DNA of 64,000 nucleotides from Taklimakanibacter lacteus. Lineage in GTDB: Bacteria; Pseudomonadota; Alphaproteobacteria; Rhizobiales; Aestuariivirgaceae. The stretch lies in assembly GCA_003576695.1 (NCBI GenBank), contig QOZQ01000014.1, positions 1 to 64,000 on the forward strand, read 5' to 3'. The position numbers and the translations under genes are program-made. This document shows, in pieces, positions 17,802 to 25,963 of the stretch (positions are counted from its first letter, which is position 1; every line of letters begins with the position of its first letter). The notes below the pieces were generated by a model, which worked only from the letters and a program-made list of their open reading frames with translations, ran no database searches and was not told the origin of the DNA.

Positions 17802-18262
17802 TCGAGGACACCTGCCAGCGCCTCGACCACCAGATTATGGTCCTCGCGCTGCGGCAGGCCGGAGACCGTGATGGCGCCAATGATCCCGGCCCCCTCGACA
17901 TGAATGGGGAAGCTGCCGCCATGCGGCGCGAAGTCCATGGGCGACACGCCGCGATGCGTATCGAGTGTGTCGTTCTTGGCGCTAAGCTCGCGCCCCACCC
18001 GGTATGAGCTCTTGAGATAGCGCAGCACCACATTGCTCTTGCGCCGCACCCAGTCGGGATTGTCGGGCGTGCTGCCAGCAAAGGCGCAATAGAACAGCTG
18101 CCGGCCGGCGAGGCGGATATCGATGACGATCGGCAGCTTGCGGGCCTCGCCCAGCTCGCGCAGTCTGGTTCCGATCTGCCAGGCGGTGTCTTCATCGAAG
18201 CGTTTGAAGCGCAGGCGCTGCTCCTGCACAACGATCTTCTCGATATCCTCATTGATGGCCAC
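17765..18262 (-). CDS. UPF0303 (heme-degrading domain, HbpS-like) protein
   Basis: The 165-residue protein has the UPF0303 signature throughout: [14 protein letters not shown], the [12 protein letters not shown] box near residue 57, SYRVGRE near 86 and a [17 protein letters not shown] box near 113. It belongs to the wider GlcG/HbpS fold. Some members bind or degrade heme, but many have no tested role. The gene overlaps the upstream hxlR-type gene by 14 bp on the same strand, so both are probably one transcript. Its 3' end overlaps the FUSC gene tail to tail. Confidence 0.85.
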   Translation of the reverse strand: MAINEDIEKIVVQEQRLRFKRFDEDTAWQIGTRLRELGEARKLPIVIDIRLAGRQLFYCAFAGSTPDNPDWVRRKSNVVLRYLKSSYRVGRELSAKNDTLDTHRGVSPMDFAPHGGSFPIHVEGAGIIGAITVSGLPQREDHNLVVEALAGVLDQPLEGLALGPE

Positions 18263-18668
18263 TGGAAACTCCTGCCCGGTCGAAAGACACCCGTGCCTTG
18301 CGCACCTTGTCGTGATTGCGGTCGGACCATTGCACGAGATGCTCGAGCGGGTCCATGAGCGATGTGCCGAGCTTGGTCAGCCGGTAGTCGACCGAGGGCG
18401 GCACGGTCGGATAGACGGTGCGCAGAATGAGCCCGTCGCGCTGCAGGTCACGCAAGGTCTGGGTGAGCATGCGCTGCGAGATGTCGCCGATCAGGCGCTT
18501 GAGCGCGCCGAAGCGCTGCGGCCCGTCCTCCAGGTTCTTGAGGATCAGCACGCTCCATTTGTCACCGATGCGGTCGAGCACGTCGCGCACCGGGCATTTG
18601 GCGATGAGTGCAGCCCCGGCACCCGCCGGCATGGGCGGAATACGGATGATGCCTTCGGCAGATCGCAT
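18249..18668 (-). CDS. HxlR family transcriptional regulator
   Basis: The 139-residue protein is a winged-helix HxlR regulator: [20 protein letters not shown] (residues about 24-43), then [20 protein letters not shown] and [14 protein letters not shown]. Cys25 sits where redox-sensing members carry their reactive Cys. The gene is divergent from a quinone reductase QOR2-like gene. In E. coli the HxlR gene ytfH is likewise divergent from ytfG (qorB), so control of that neighbour and autoregulation are likely. It is followed by and overlaps the UPF0303 gene. Confidence 0.92.
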   Translation of the reverse strand: MRSAEGIIRIPPMPAGAGAALIAKCPVRDVLDRIGDKWSVLILKNLEDGPQRFGALKRLIGDISQRMLTQTLRDLQRDGLILRTVYPTVPPSVDYRLTKLGTSLMDPLEHLVQWSDRNHDKVRKARVSFDRAGVSSGHQ

Positions 18669-18746
18669 GGGTGGTTACCTCCACATAACCAGGCGCGGGA
18701 AAAGTGCCGTCTTTCGCACCCACCCGGAACGCCCTATCTGAATGCA

Positions 18747-18763
18747 AGTCTCAAAAAGAGACT
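18747..18763. promoter_or_regulatory. Inverted repeat, candidate HxlR operator 1
   Basis: AGTCTC and GAGACT are 6-bp arms around AAAAA, in the divergent spacer about 80 bp upstream of hxlR. HxlR dimers bind dyads of this size, which makes it a candidate; no experimental basis exists. Confidence 0.4.
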
Positions 18764-18773
18764 AGCACTCTAC

Positions 18774-18818
18774 GCATCGGACCGAAAAGTGCCAAGCGGT
18801 TTTCGGATAATCCGATGC
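18774..18818. repeat. Palindromic repeat, family C, copy 2
   Basis: GCATCGGA and TCCGATGC form 8-bp outer arms, and CCGAAAA and TTTTCGG an inner 7-bp stem. The core AAAAGTG..AAGCGGTTTTC matches the loop of the family C element at 14529-14594 read on the other strand. It lies between the hxlR-type and qorB-like genes. Confidence 0.75.
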
Positions 18819-18839
18819 GAAACAAGGAACAGATCGCAC

Positions 18840-18858
18840 GTTCCGATTCTGTCGGAAC
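18840..18858. promoter_or_regulatory. Inverted repeat, candidate HxlR operator 2
   Basis: GTTCCGA and TCGGAAC are perfect 7-bp arms around TTCTG, about 30 bp before the start of the qorB-like gene. A repressor bound here would block that gene. Confidence 0.45.
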
Positions 18859-18888
18859 GGGCGATCGAACAGCATGATGGAGATTTCC

Positions 18889-19743
18889 ATGTATTTCGTC
18901 ACCGGCGCCTCCGGCAAGCTTGGCCAGCTTGTCGCCCATGAACTCGCGAAACTCACGGCACCGGGCAATGTGACACTGGGCTCTCGCGATCCGGCCAAGC
19001 TCGCAGCCTTTGCCGGCCAGGGCTTTCACACGGCAGCTTTCGACTTCGACAAGCCCGCGACCATGCAAGCGGCCCTCAAGGGCAGCAAGCGCCTGCTCCT
19101 GATCTCGGGTGACGCGCCGGTCGATGAGCGCATCCGCCAGCACAAGGCGGCCATCGATGCGGCCAAGGCGGCCGGCGTTGCGACCATCATCTATACGAGC
19201 TTCACCAATGCGCGGCCCGAAAGCCTGTTCACTTTCGGCAAGATCCACGCCGAGACCGAGGCCTGTATCAAGGCGTCCGGCCTCGCTTACATTTTCCTGC
19301 GCAACAACCAGTATGCCGAGAACATCGCCAGCGCCATCGCGCATGCCAGGGAGACCGGCGCCTATGCCGTCCATGGCGGCAAGGGCAAGGTCGCCTATAT
19401 TCCGCGCGCCGACATCGCCTTCGCCGCAGCGACAGCCCTTCTCGCCGGCCCCGAGGCCAATGGCACCTATGAGATCACCGGACCTGAGGCCTATGACGCG
19501 GCTGCGGTCGCCCGGATCCTCTCCCGCAAATGGGGCAAGGAGATCAAGGTCGCCGAATTGCCACGCGAGGTTCTGGCATCCATCCTGACCGGCGCAAAGC
19601 TGCCAGCCTTCATGGTCGAGGCCCTGATCAGCATCCACGAAGCCAATGCCGCCGGTGAAATGGCTGGCATGACCGGTGATTATGAGAAGCTCACCGGCCG
19701 CAAGCCCGAAAGCCTGGAAAGCTTCCTCAACCGCACTGCGTAA
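18889..19743 (+). CDS. NAD(P)H:quinone oxidoreductase QOR2-like
   Basis: The 284-residue protein belongs to the atypical SDR/NmrA group. It opens with MYFVTGASGKLGQLV (Rossmann motif), has SRDPAKLAAFAGQG after strand two, and YTSFTNA near 102 where QOR2 enzymes have the same box. I chose the ATG at 18889 rather than 18874 because GGAG lies 6-7 nt upstream and homologues begin at MYFVTG. QOR2 (E. coli YtfG) reduces quinones with NADPH. The divergent HxlR regulator supports this assignment and suggests induction by quinone-type stress. A bidirectional terminator follows. Confidence 0.88.
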   Translation: MYFVTGASGKLGQLVAHELAKLTAPGNVTLGSRDPAKLAAFAGQGFHTAAFDFDKPATMQAALKGSKRLLLISGDAPVDERIRQHKAAIDAAKAAGVATIIYTSFTNARPESLFTFGKIHAETEACIKASGLAYIFLRNNQYAENIASAIAHARETGAYAVHGGKGKVAYIPRADIAFAAATALLAGPEANGTYEITGPEAYDAAAVARILSRKWGKEIKVAELPREVLASILTGAKLPAFMVEALISIHEANAAGEMAGMTGDYEKLTGRKPESLESFLNRTA

Positions 19744-19748
19744 ACGAC

Positions 19749-19776
19749 AAAGCCGCTGGATCAAACCAGCGGCTTT
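19749..19776. terminator. Bidirectional terminator
   Basis: AAAGCCGCTGG and CCAGCGGCTTT form an 11-bp stem with a 6-nt loop, followed by TTTT on the plus strand. It separates the qorB-like gene from the convergent GNAT gene and overlaps the last codons of the latter. Confidence 0.85.
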
Positions 19777-20228
19777 TCCATCTTCGGCAGTTTTCTTCCC
19801 GGAATGGAGCCGGAGGGCGACCAGCCGATGATCCGGCATCCCATCTTCTCATAGAAGCCGACGGCATGGGGGTCGGAATCGAGGCCGATGGCGCGGGCAC
19901 CCGCGGCGCGGGCGCGTTCTTCGAGCTTGCGCCACAGAGCACGTCCGACACCGCCCTGCTGGAGATCGGGCTCGACAAAGATCGGATTGACCACCGACAC
20001 GCCGTCTTCTGGCGCTTCGAGACCGAAGAAGCCGACGATGGTCCCCTCGATCTCCGCCACCCAGACATCGCGCTGGCTGAGCGTGCGCTCGGCGATGGCA
20101 AGCTCCTCGCGGCACATCGCCATGAAGGCTTCATCGTAGCCATGCGATGCCTTGGATCACATGGCCAGATCGGTCAGGATTTCGACATCGGACCACGCCG
20201 CCGGCCTTATGACAAGCGGCGCGGTCAT
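19761..20228 (-). pseudogene. GNAT acetyltransferase gene with in-frame stop
   Basis: The frame begins at ATG 20228 with MTAPLVIRPAAWSDVEILTD, a normal GNAT opening. It is cut at codon 24 by TGA (20159-20157) and continues in frame with SKASHGYDEAFMAMCREEL to the stop at 19761. Homologues have an Arg where the stop lies (LALRSKA..GYD), so a CGA to TGA change explains it. The acetyl-CoA motif (EPDLQQGGVGRALW) is intact downstream. A 120-residue product could start at the ATG at 20123, but it would lack the first strand and helix of the fold. The gene begins 6 nt after the ilvC stop. A sequencing error cannot be excluded. Confidence 0.75.
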
Positions 20229-20234
20229 GCCTGT

Positions 20235-21428
<1,194 letters not shown>

Positions 21429-22634
21429 TCAAGGGCTTCGGCTGAAGTCTCCAGCGACGATGCGGGCCAGGCCCTTGGCCGCCAGGGGCACCCGGCTCAT
21501 GGGCGCGACGAGCCAGTCGCGCAAGCCGGGCAGGATCAGGCTGTCCGACTGGTAGAATGGCGTGAAGACGGCGCTCATGAGCTGATAGAGCCGGACATGG
21601 CACCGGCGCTTCTTCGCATAGAGGGCGAGGGCCTCGTCGAGCCCGGTCCGTTCGGTGAAAGCCTCCGCCAGGGCTTTGACATCGAGCAGCGCCATATTGG
21701 CGCCCTGCCCCAGCTGCGGGCTGGTCGAATGGGCGCTGTCGCCCAGGAAGGCGATGCGAGGACCAAAGGGCAAGGGCAGAGTGTGGTGGCCATAGCCGGC
21801 CAGGATCATCTGGCCGGGGTCGATGATCTGCCGGAGCAAATTCTCTGTATCCGGCCACAGACGCGCAACCCGGTCGCGCCAAGGCCCGAGCCCTTGCGCC
21901 TTCCACAGCGGATAATCCCCGGTCTTGAGGCTCCAGAAGAAGGTCGTCTGCAGGTCATCGCCCGAAAAGCGCCGGCCGACCGGCAGCACGCCGATCATGA
22001 CGGAGGCCTTCTCATAGCGCTGCTCGAGCGCTCGCGCATCGAAAGGACCGTCGCACCAGGGCAGCGTCGTCCATAGCGCGCCATAGGCGAGGCTTGTGCG
22101 CCGCACAGGTGCCGCCGCTTCGCCCAGCAGCGGTGAGCGGCTGCCCAGCGCGTCGACGACGAGATCGAAGGCGCCGAATTGTCGTCCCTTCTCCGCAATA
22201 AGGAGCGGGCGCCGGTCCGCGGCACGAACGAGCGCCGCGATCTTCACACCGGTCTCGATCGGCAGGCCGACGGCCTGCACCTCATCGAAGAGCACGTTGA
22301 ACAATGCCGCGCGATGCACCGCCAGACCGCGCCGGCCATTGCCGAGCGCCGCGTAGCGCACATCGAGCACGATGCGGTTGGAACGGATCTCGCGGCCATA
22401 GAGCCGGTCGATCGGCGCGCCGAGCTCGCGCAGGCGGTCACCGAGGCCGAGCCAGTCCAGCGCATCGAGACCGGCCGGCTGCATCATCAGGCCCGAGCCG
22501 AGCGGCTTGGGCGCATCGAACTGATCGAAGAGCGTGACCCTATGGCCGATCCGCGTCAGCGCCAGGGCTGCGGCGAGCCCTGCTGGCCCACATCCGGCTA
22601 TCGCGATGTCGAGGCTCTTCACGCTGTTCCTCAT
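21429..22634 (-). CDS. FAD-dependent monooxygenase (PHBH fold)
   Basis: The 401-residue protein has an N-terminal dinucleotide-binding motif (IAIAGCGPAGLAAALALTRI, residues about 10-29) and LFDQFDAPKPLGSGL after it. DALGSRS near residue 160 and the second FAD motif GDSAHSTSPQLGQGANMALLD near 295 follow. This is the layout of aromatic-ring and related flavin monooxygenases of the p-hydroxybenzoate hydroxylase fold. The substrate is not predictable. It lies on the ilvC strand, 174 bp upstream of it, with a CCGGAT/ATCCGG hairpin between. The pdxJ fragment is immediately upstream. Confidence 0.88.
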   Translation of the reverse strand: MRNSVKSLDIAIAGCGPAGLAAALALTRIGHRVTLFDQFDAPKPLGSGLMMQPAGLDALDWLGLGDRLRELGAPIDRLYGREIRSNRIVLDVRYAALGNGRRGLAVHRAALFNVLFDEVQAVGLPIETGVKIAALVRAADRRPLLIAEKGRQFGAFDLVVDALGSRSPLLGEAAAPVRRTSLAYGALWTTLPWCDGPFDARALEQRYEKASVMIGVLPVGRRFSGDDLQTTFFWSLKTGDYPLWKAQGLGPWRDRVARLWPDTENLLRQIIDPGQMILAGYGHHTLPLPFGPRIAFLGDSAHSTSPQLGQGANMALLDVKALAEAFTERTGLDEALALYAKKRRCHVRLYQLMSAVFTPFYQSDSLILPGLRDWLVAPMSRVPLAAKGLARIVAGDFSRSP

Positions 22635-22639
22635 GGGCG

Positions 22640-22746
22640 AAGCGCAGAACCCTCGCCATCTCGATCAGACCAGGGAGGAGCGAATCCGCGGTCATCCCAT
22701 GGCCAATAGAAATTTCGCGCAAATCTGGCAATGGCATCTTCGTCAT
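22640..22746 (-). pseudogene. 3' fragment of a second pdxJ
   Basis: Minus-strand translation from about 22746 reads MPLPDLREISIGHGMTADSL and then LPGLIEMARVLRFA. This matches the C-terminus of the full pdxJ at 23450-24205 (ALPNLREVSIGHAITADALV, then FGMAETVRLFR). The DNA is also alignable there, at roughly three quarters identity by eye. No upstream part of pdxJ is present. The fragment sits between the FAD monooxygenase and the lysE-type gene, so lysE is flanked by pdxJ-derived sequence on both sides. Confidence 0.8.
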
Positions 22747-22788
22747 AGCGCGCCATTTACGGGCGCCCGGGCATTCCTATTCCCGAGA

Positions 22789-23421
22789 TCAGGCGGCGTC
22801 GCGGGCCTGCCAGAGGATCCTGAGGCTCAAGGCGCCGAGGAAAATACCGGTCACGCGATCGATCCATGCCTTGGCGCCGAGATAAAAGCGCCGAACCGGA
22901 CCTGAGCCAAAGCACAGCGACACCAGCGTGTACCAGACGACCTCATTGGTGGTGACGATGGCGACAAGGGCCATCATCATCCAGCCGGGCACATCCTGCG
23001 GCAGCATCGCCACGAAGATGGAGCCGAAGAAAACCGCGACCTTGGGATTGGAAATCTGCGTGAGGAAGCCGCGCAGGAACGGATTGCGCCGCGCCGCCTC
23101 GCCATTCTGCTCGCTCATGTCGATGGGCTGCCGGGCATGGCGGAAGATCTGGATGGCGATCCACAACAGGAAGACAGCACCCGCCACCTTCATGCCGACG
23201 AACAGCCAGTGATGCAGCCGGAACAAGGCATTGAGTCCGAGCAGAGCGGCGCTCGCCCACACCACGGTGCCGGCGCCGAGCCCGAAGGCGATCTTGATGC
23301 CATCGAGGCGCGAGCGCGCCACGGCTGTCTGGGCGGTGATGAGGAAGCTCGGTCCCGGGCTGATGACGGCGAGAAGCTGCACGAAACCGATCGTCACCAG
23401 CGTGATCAGGCTTGCTGTCAT
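22789..23421 (-). CDS. LysE family amino acid exporter
   Basis: The 210-residue integral membrane protein starts at ATG 23421 and has about six hydrophobic segments. It carries the family motif ISPGPSFLITAQTAVARSRL near residue 20, then GxxxG repeats and LRGFLTQISNPKVAVFFGSI near 115. LysE/RhtB proteins export amino acids or their derivatives; the substrate cannot be assigned. It lies 28 nt downstream of pdxJ, probably in one transcript. Confidence 0.92.
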   Translation of the reverse strand: MTASLITLVTIGFVQLLAVISPGPSFLITAQTAVARSRLDGIKIAFGLGAGTVVWASAALLGLNALFRLHHWLFVGMKVAGAVFLLWIAIQIFRHARQPIDMSEQNGEAARRNPFLRGFLTQISNPKVAVFFGSIFVAMLPQDVPGWMMMALVAIVTTNEVVWYTLVSLCFGSGPVRRFYLGAKAWIDRVTGIFLGALSLRILWQARDAA

Positions 23422-23449
23422 GATGTTCCCCAGGTCGGATGCGTCGATC

Positions 23450-24205
23450 TTAGGCAGCTTCGCTGCGCAAGTCACCACAGGCCTGACGGAACAAGCGCAC
23501 CGTCTCGGCCATGCCGAAGACGAGCGCATCGGCGGTGATCGCATGGCCGATCGACACTTCGCGCAAGTTGGGCAGCGCCGCCACCAGTCGCGGCAGGTTT
23601 TCGCGTGTCAGGTCATGGCCGGCATTGAGGCCGATGCCCGCCTTCTCCGCCGCCTTGCCGGTCGCCACCACCTTGCGGAATTCGCGCTCCATCGCCAAAG
23701 GCTCGAGCGCGCCGCCATAGGGACCGGTATAGATCTCGACGCGGTCCACGCCGACCTCTCTGGCGAGATGCGCAAGCTCGGGCTCGGGATCGATGAAGAC
23801 CGACACCCTTATGCCCTGACTTTTGAAGCGGCTGGTCACATCGGTGAGGAAGCCCCGATGCGCCGCGATGTCCCAGCCATGGTCGGACGTCGCCTGGCCG
23901 ATATCGTCGGGCACCAGGGTGACCTGGTCGGGCTTCGCGGCGCTCACCAGCTTGATGAAGTCGGGATCGGGATTGCCTTCGATATTATATTCGCGGCCGG
24001 GAAACTCCTTGCGGATCATGTCGCGCAAGATACCGACATCGCTCCTGCGGATATGGCGCTCATCGGGCCGGGGATGGACAGTCAGCCCATAGGCGCCCGC
24101 CTGGAGCGCGATGCGTCCGAGGCCTTCGACGCTCGGCCACGGCACATGGCGGCGGTTGCGCAGGAAAGCGATGGCATTCACATTGACGGAGAGCTTGGCA
24201 GACAA
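23450..24205 (-). CDS. pdxJ: Pyridoxine 5'-phosphate synthase
   Basis: The 251-residue protein makes pyridoxine 5'-phosphate from 1-deoxyxylulose 5-phosphate and 3-amino-1-hydroxyacetone phosphate. Typical blocks are LSVNVNAIAFLRNRR at the start, GLTVHPRPDERHIR, EGNPDPDF, QVTLVPDD, VSVFIDPEP and LNAGHDL. No ATG is available near the homologous start. I place it at TTG 24205, 7-8 nt after GAGG; a second TTG at 24244 is possible. A degraded second copy of the 3' end lies at 22640-22746. LysE follows, and the broken ddl lies upstream. Confidence 0.95.
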   Translation of the reverse strand: MSAKLSVNVNAIAFLRNRRHVPWPSVEGLGRIALQAGAYGLTVHPRPDERHIRRSDVGILRDMIRKEFPGREYNIEGNPDPDFIKLVSAAKPDQVTLVPDDIGQATSDHGWDIAAHRGFLTDVTSRFKSQGIRVSVFIDPEPELAHLAREVGVDRVEIYTGPYGGALEPLAMEREFRKVVATGKAAEKAGIGLNAGHDLTRENLPRLVAALPNLREVSIGHAITADALVFGMAETVRLFRQACGDLRSEAA

Positions 24206-24308
24206 GGCACACCTCGAAGGTCTGAAGACAGCCTTGTCTACCAATGGAGTGGACGGTCAAAAATGTCCGCTTTAGGACGATTTTTTCAGACCACTTGGCG
24301 GTAAAGTC

Positions 24309-25388
24309 CTAACCTGCTTTCGCCCCGGCGCGCGCGAGTCCGTGCGCCACCAGCCGATCGATGATTTCGGAATAGCCGACACCGCTTGCGGCCATCGCCT
24401 TGGAATACATGCTGATATCGGTGAAGCCGGGAATGGTGTTGAGTTCATTGATGAGCAACCGCATGTCCGGCGTCATGAAGAAATCAACCCGCGCCATGGC
24501 ATCGCAGCCGAGCGCCCGGAAGGCTCTCGCAGCCATCGCGCGGATACTGCCCTCTGTCTCTTCCGGCAACTCCGCCGGCACTTTCAGAACCGCTCCATCC
24601 TTGTCGATATATTTGGCGTCGTAGCTGTAGAAGCCATGGCTTTCCGCCGGCACGATCTCGCCGGGTCGGGAAACAAAGAGACCGCCTCCCGCATCCTCCA
24701 GCACGCTGCATTCGATCTCCCGGCCGCGAACGAATTCTTCGGCCAGCAGTTTGCTGTCGTGCCTGAAGCCTTCGGCAAGCGCCGCCGCATAGTCTTGTTC
24801 GGTTGCGACTTTACTCACGCCGACGGAAGAGCCCTGTCGGGCCGGCTTGAGGAAAAGCGGAAGACCGAGGACGCCCTCGAGTTCCGCAAAGGCCGGCGCC
24901 GCATCAGGGCGGATCGTGACGGATCGCGCGGTAGGCAGGCCCGCTTCATTCAGCAGACGCTTGGCAATATCCTTGTCGAGCGCGGTCGCGGAACCGAGGA
25001 TGCCGCAGCCGGCGAGTGGTACGCGCGCCACCTCGGCAAGCCCCTGCACCGAGCCGTCTTCGCCATGGAGTCCATGCAGCACAGGGAAGAGGATTCCGAT
25101 GGCCGGCAACTCCTAAGGCGCGCCATTTGCCGGAACCGCCGTCATGCGCCCCTGCCCGCCCGGCACAAGGCAGACTTCTATGCCGCTCGACGGCTGCGCC
25201 AGGGCGCCATCCGTGACGCCGCTCAACAGCCACTGTCCTTCGCGAGTGATGAAGATCGGAACGGCATCGTATTTCGCCGGATCCAGCGCGCGCACGACAT
25301 TGGTTGCCGAGAGAACCGAAACATCATGCTCGGCGGAGCGCCCGCCGAAAAGCACGGCGACGCGCAGTCTGTTCGAGGAAGTGTCCAT
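24309..25388 (-). pseudogene. ddl: D-alanine--D-alanine ligase gene with in-frame TAG
   Basis: One continuous frame of 360 codons, the normal Ddl length, is interrupted only by TAG at codon 92 (25115-25113). Before it lie LRVAVLFGGRSAEHDVSVLS and the whole N-terminal domain. After it come ELPAIGILFPVLHGLHGEDG, the ATP-grasp lysine region (LFLKPARQGSSVGVSK), FFMTPDMRLLINELNTIPG and the C-terminus, all in the same frame. Either half alone would lack part of the active site. A TTG at 25109 could allow re-initiation, but without the N-terminal domain activity is unlikely. A functional ddl presumably exists elsewhere, unless the TAG is an error. Located between ilvH and pdxJ on the same strand. 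Confidence 0.85.
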
Positions 25389-25394
25389 TTCGCG

Positions 25395-25952
25395 CTATAT
25401 CTTCATTCCCTCCGGCCCGCGTGAGATGGCGGCAATGCCGGTGCGCGATACTTCCACAAGTCCCAAAGGCTGCATCAACGAGATGAACTGATCGACCTTG
25501 CTGGTCTTGCCGGTGAGCTCGAAGACGAAGCTCTCGGTCGTCGCGTCGATGACGCGGGCGCGGAAGGCATCGGCGAGGCGCAACGCCTCCATGCGCTTCT
25601 CGCCCTTGCCCGCCACCTTGATGAGGGCCAGCTCGCGTTCGATGGCGTTGCCCTGCACGGTGAGATCGGCCACCGAATGCACCGGCACCATGCGGTCGAG
25701 CTGCGTCCTGATCTGCTCGATCACGTTGCGCGTGCCCGATGTCACGATGGTGATGCGCGAGACATGCGCCTCGTGCTCGGTCTCGGAGACGGTGAGCGAG
25801 TCGATATTGTAGCCGCGGCCCGAGAAAAGGCCGATGACGCGCGCCAGCACGCCCGGCTCGTTGTCGACCACGATGCACAAAGTATGCGTCTCGATCGCCT
25901 GCTTGCGGTCGTCGAGGAAATAGGCGGAAGCCGGTTGCGCTTGCATGTTCAT
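25395..25952 (-). CDS. ilvH: Acetolactate synthase small subunit
   Basis: The 185-residue regulatory subunit has an N-terminal ACT domain (TLCIVVDNEPGVLARVIGLF, then RGYNIDSLTV) that binds valine, and a C-terminal domain with the VIDATTESFVFELTGKTSKV block. It associates with the large subunit encoded 11 nt upstream and confers valine feedback inhibition. GAGAGAG precedes the ATG. Co-transcription with ilvB, and therefore shared attenuation, is expected. The broken ddl begins 6 nt after its stop. Confidence 0.97.
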   Translation of the reverse strand: MNMQAQPASAYFLDDRKQAIETHTLCIVVDNEPGVLARVIGLFSGRGYNIDSLTVSETEHEAHVSRITIVTSGTRNVIEQIRTQLDRMVPVHSVADLTVQGNAIERELALIKVAGKGEKRMEALRLADAFRARVIDATTESFVFELTGKTSKVDQFISLMQPLGLVEVSRTGIAAISRGPEGMKI

Positions 25953-25963
25953 TTTCTCTCTCC

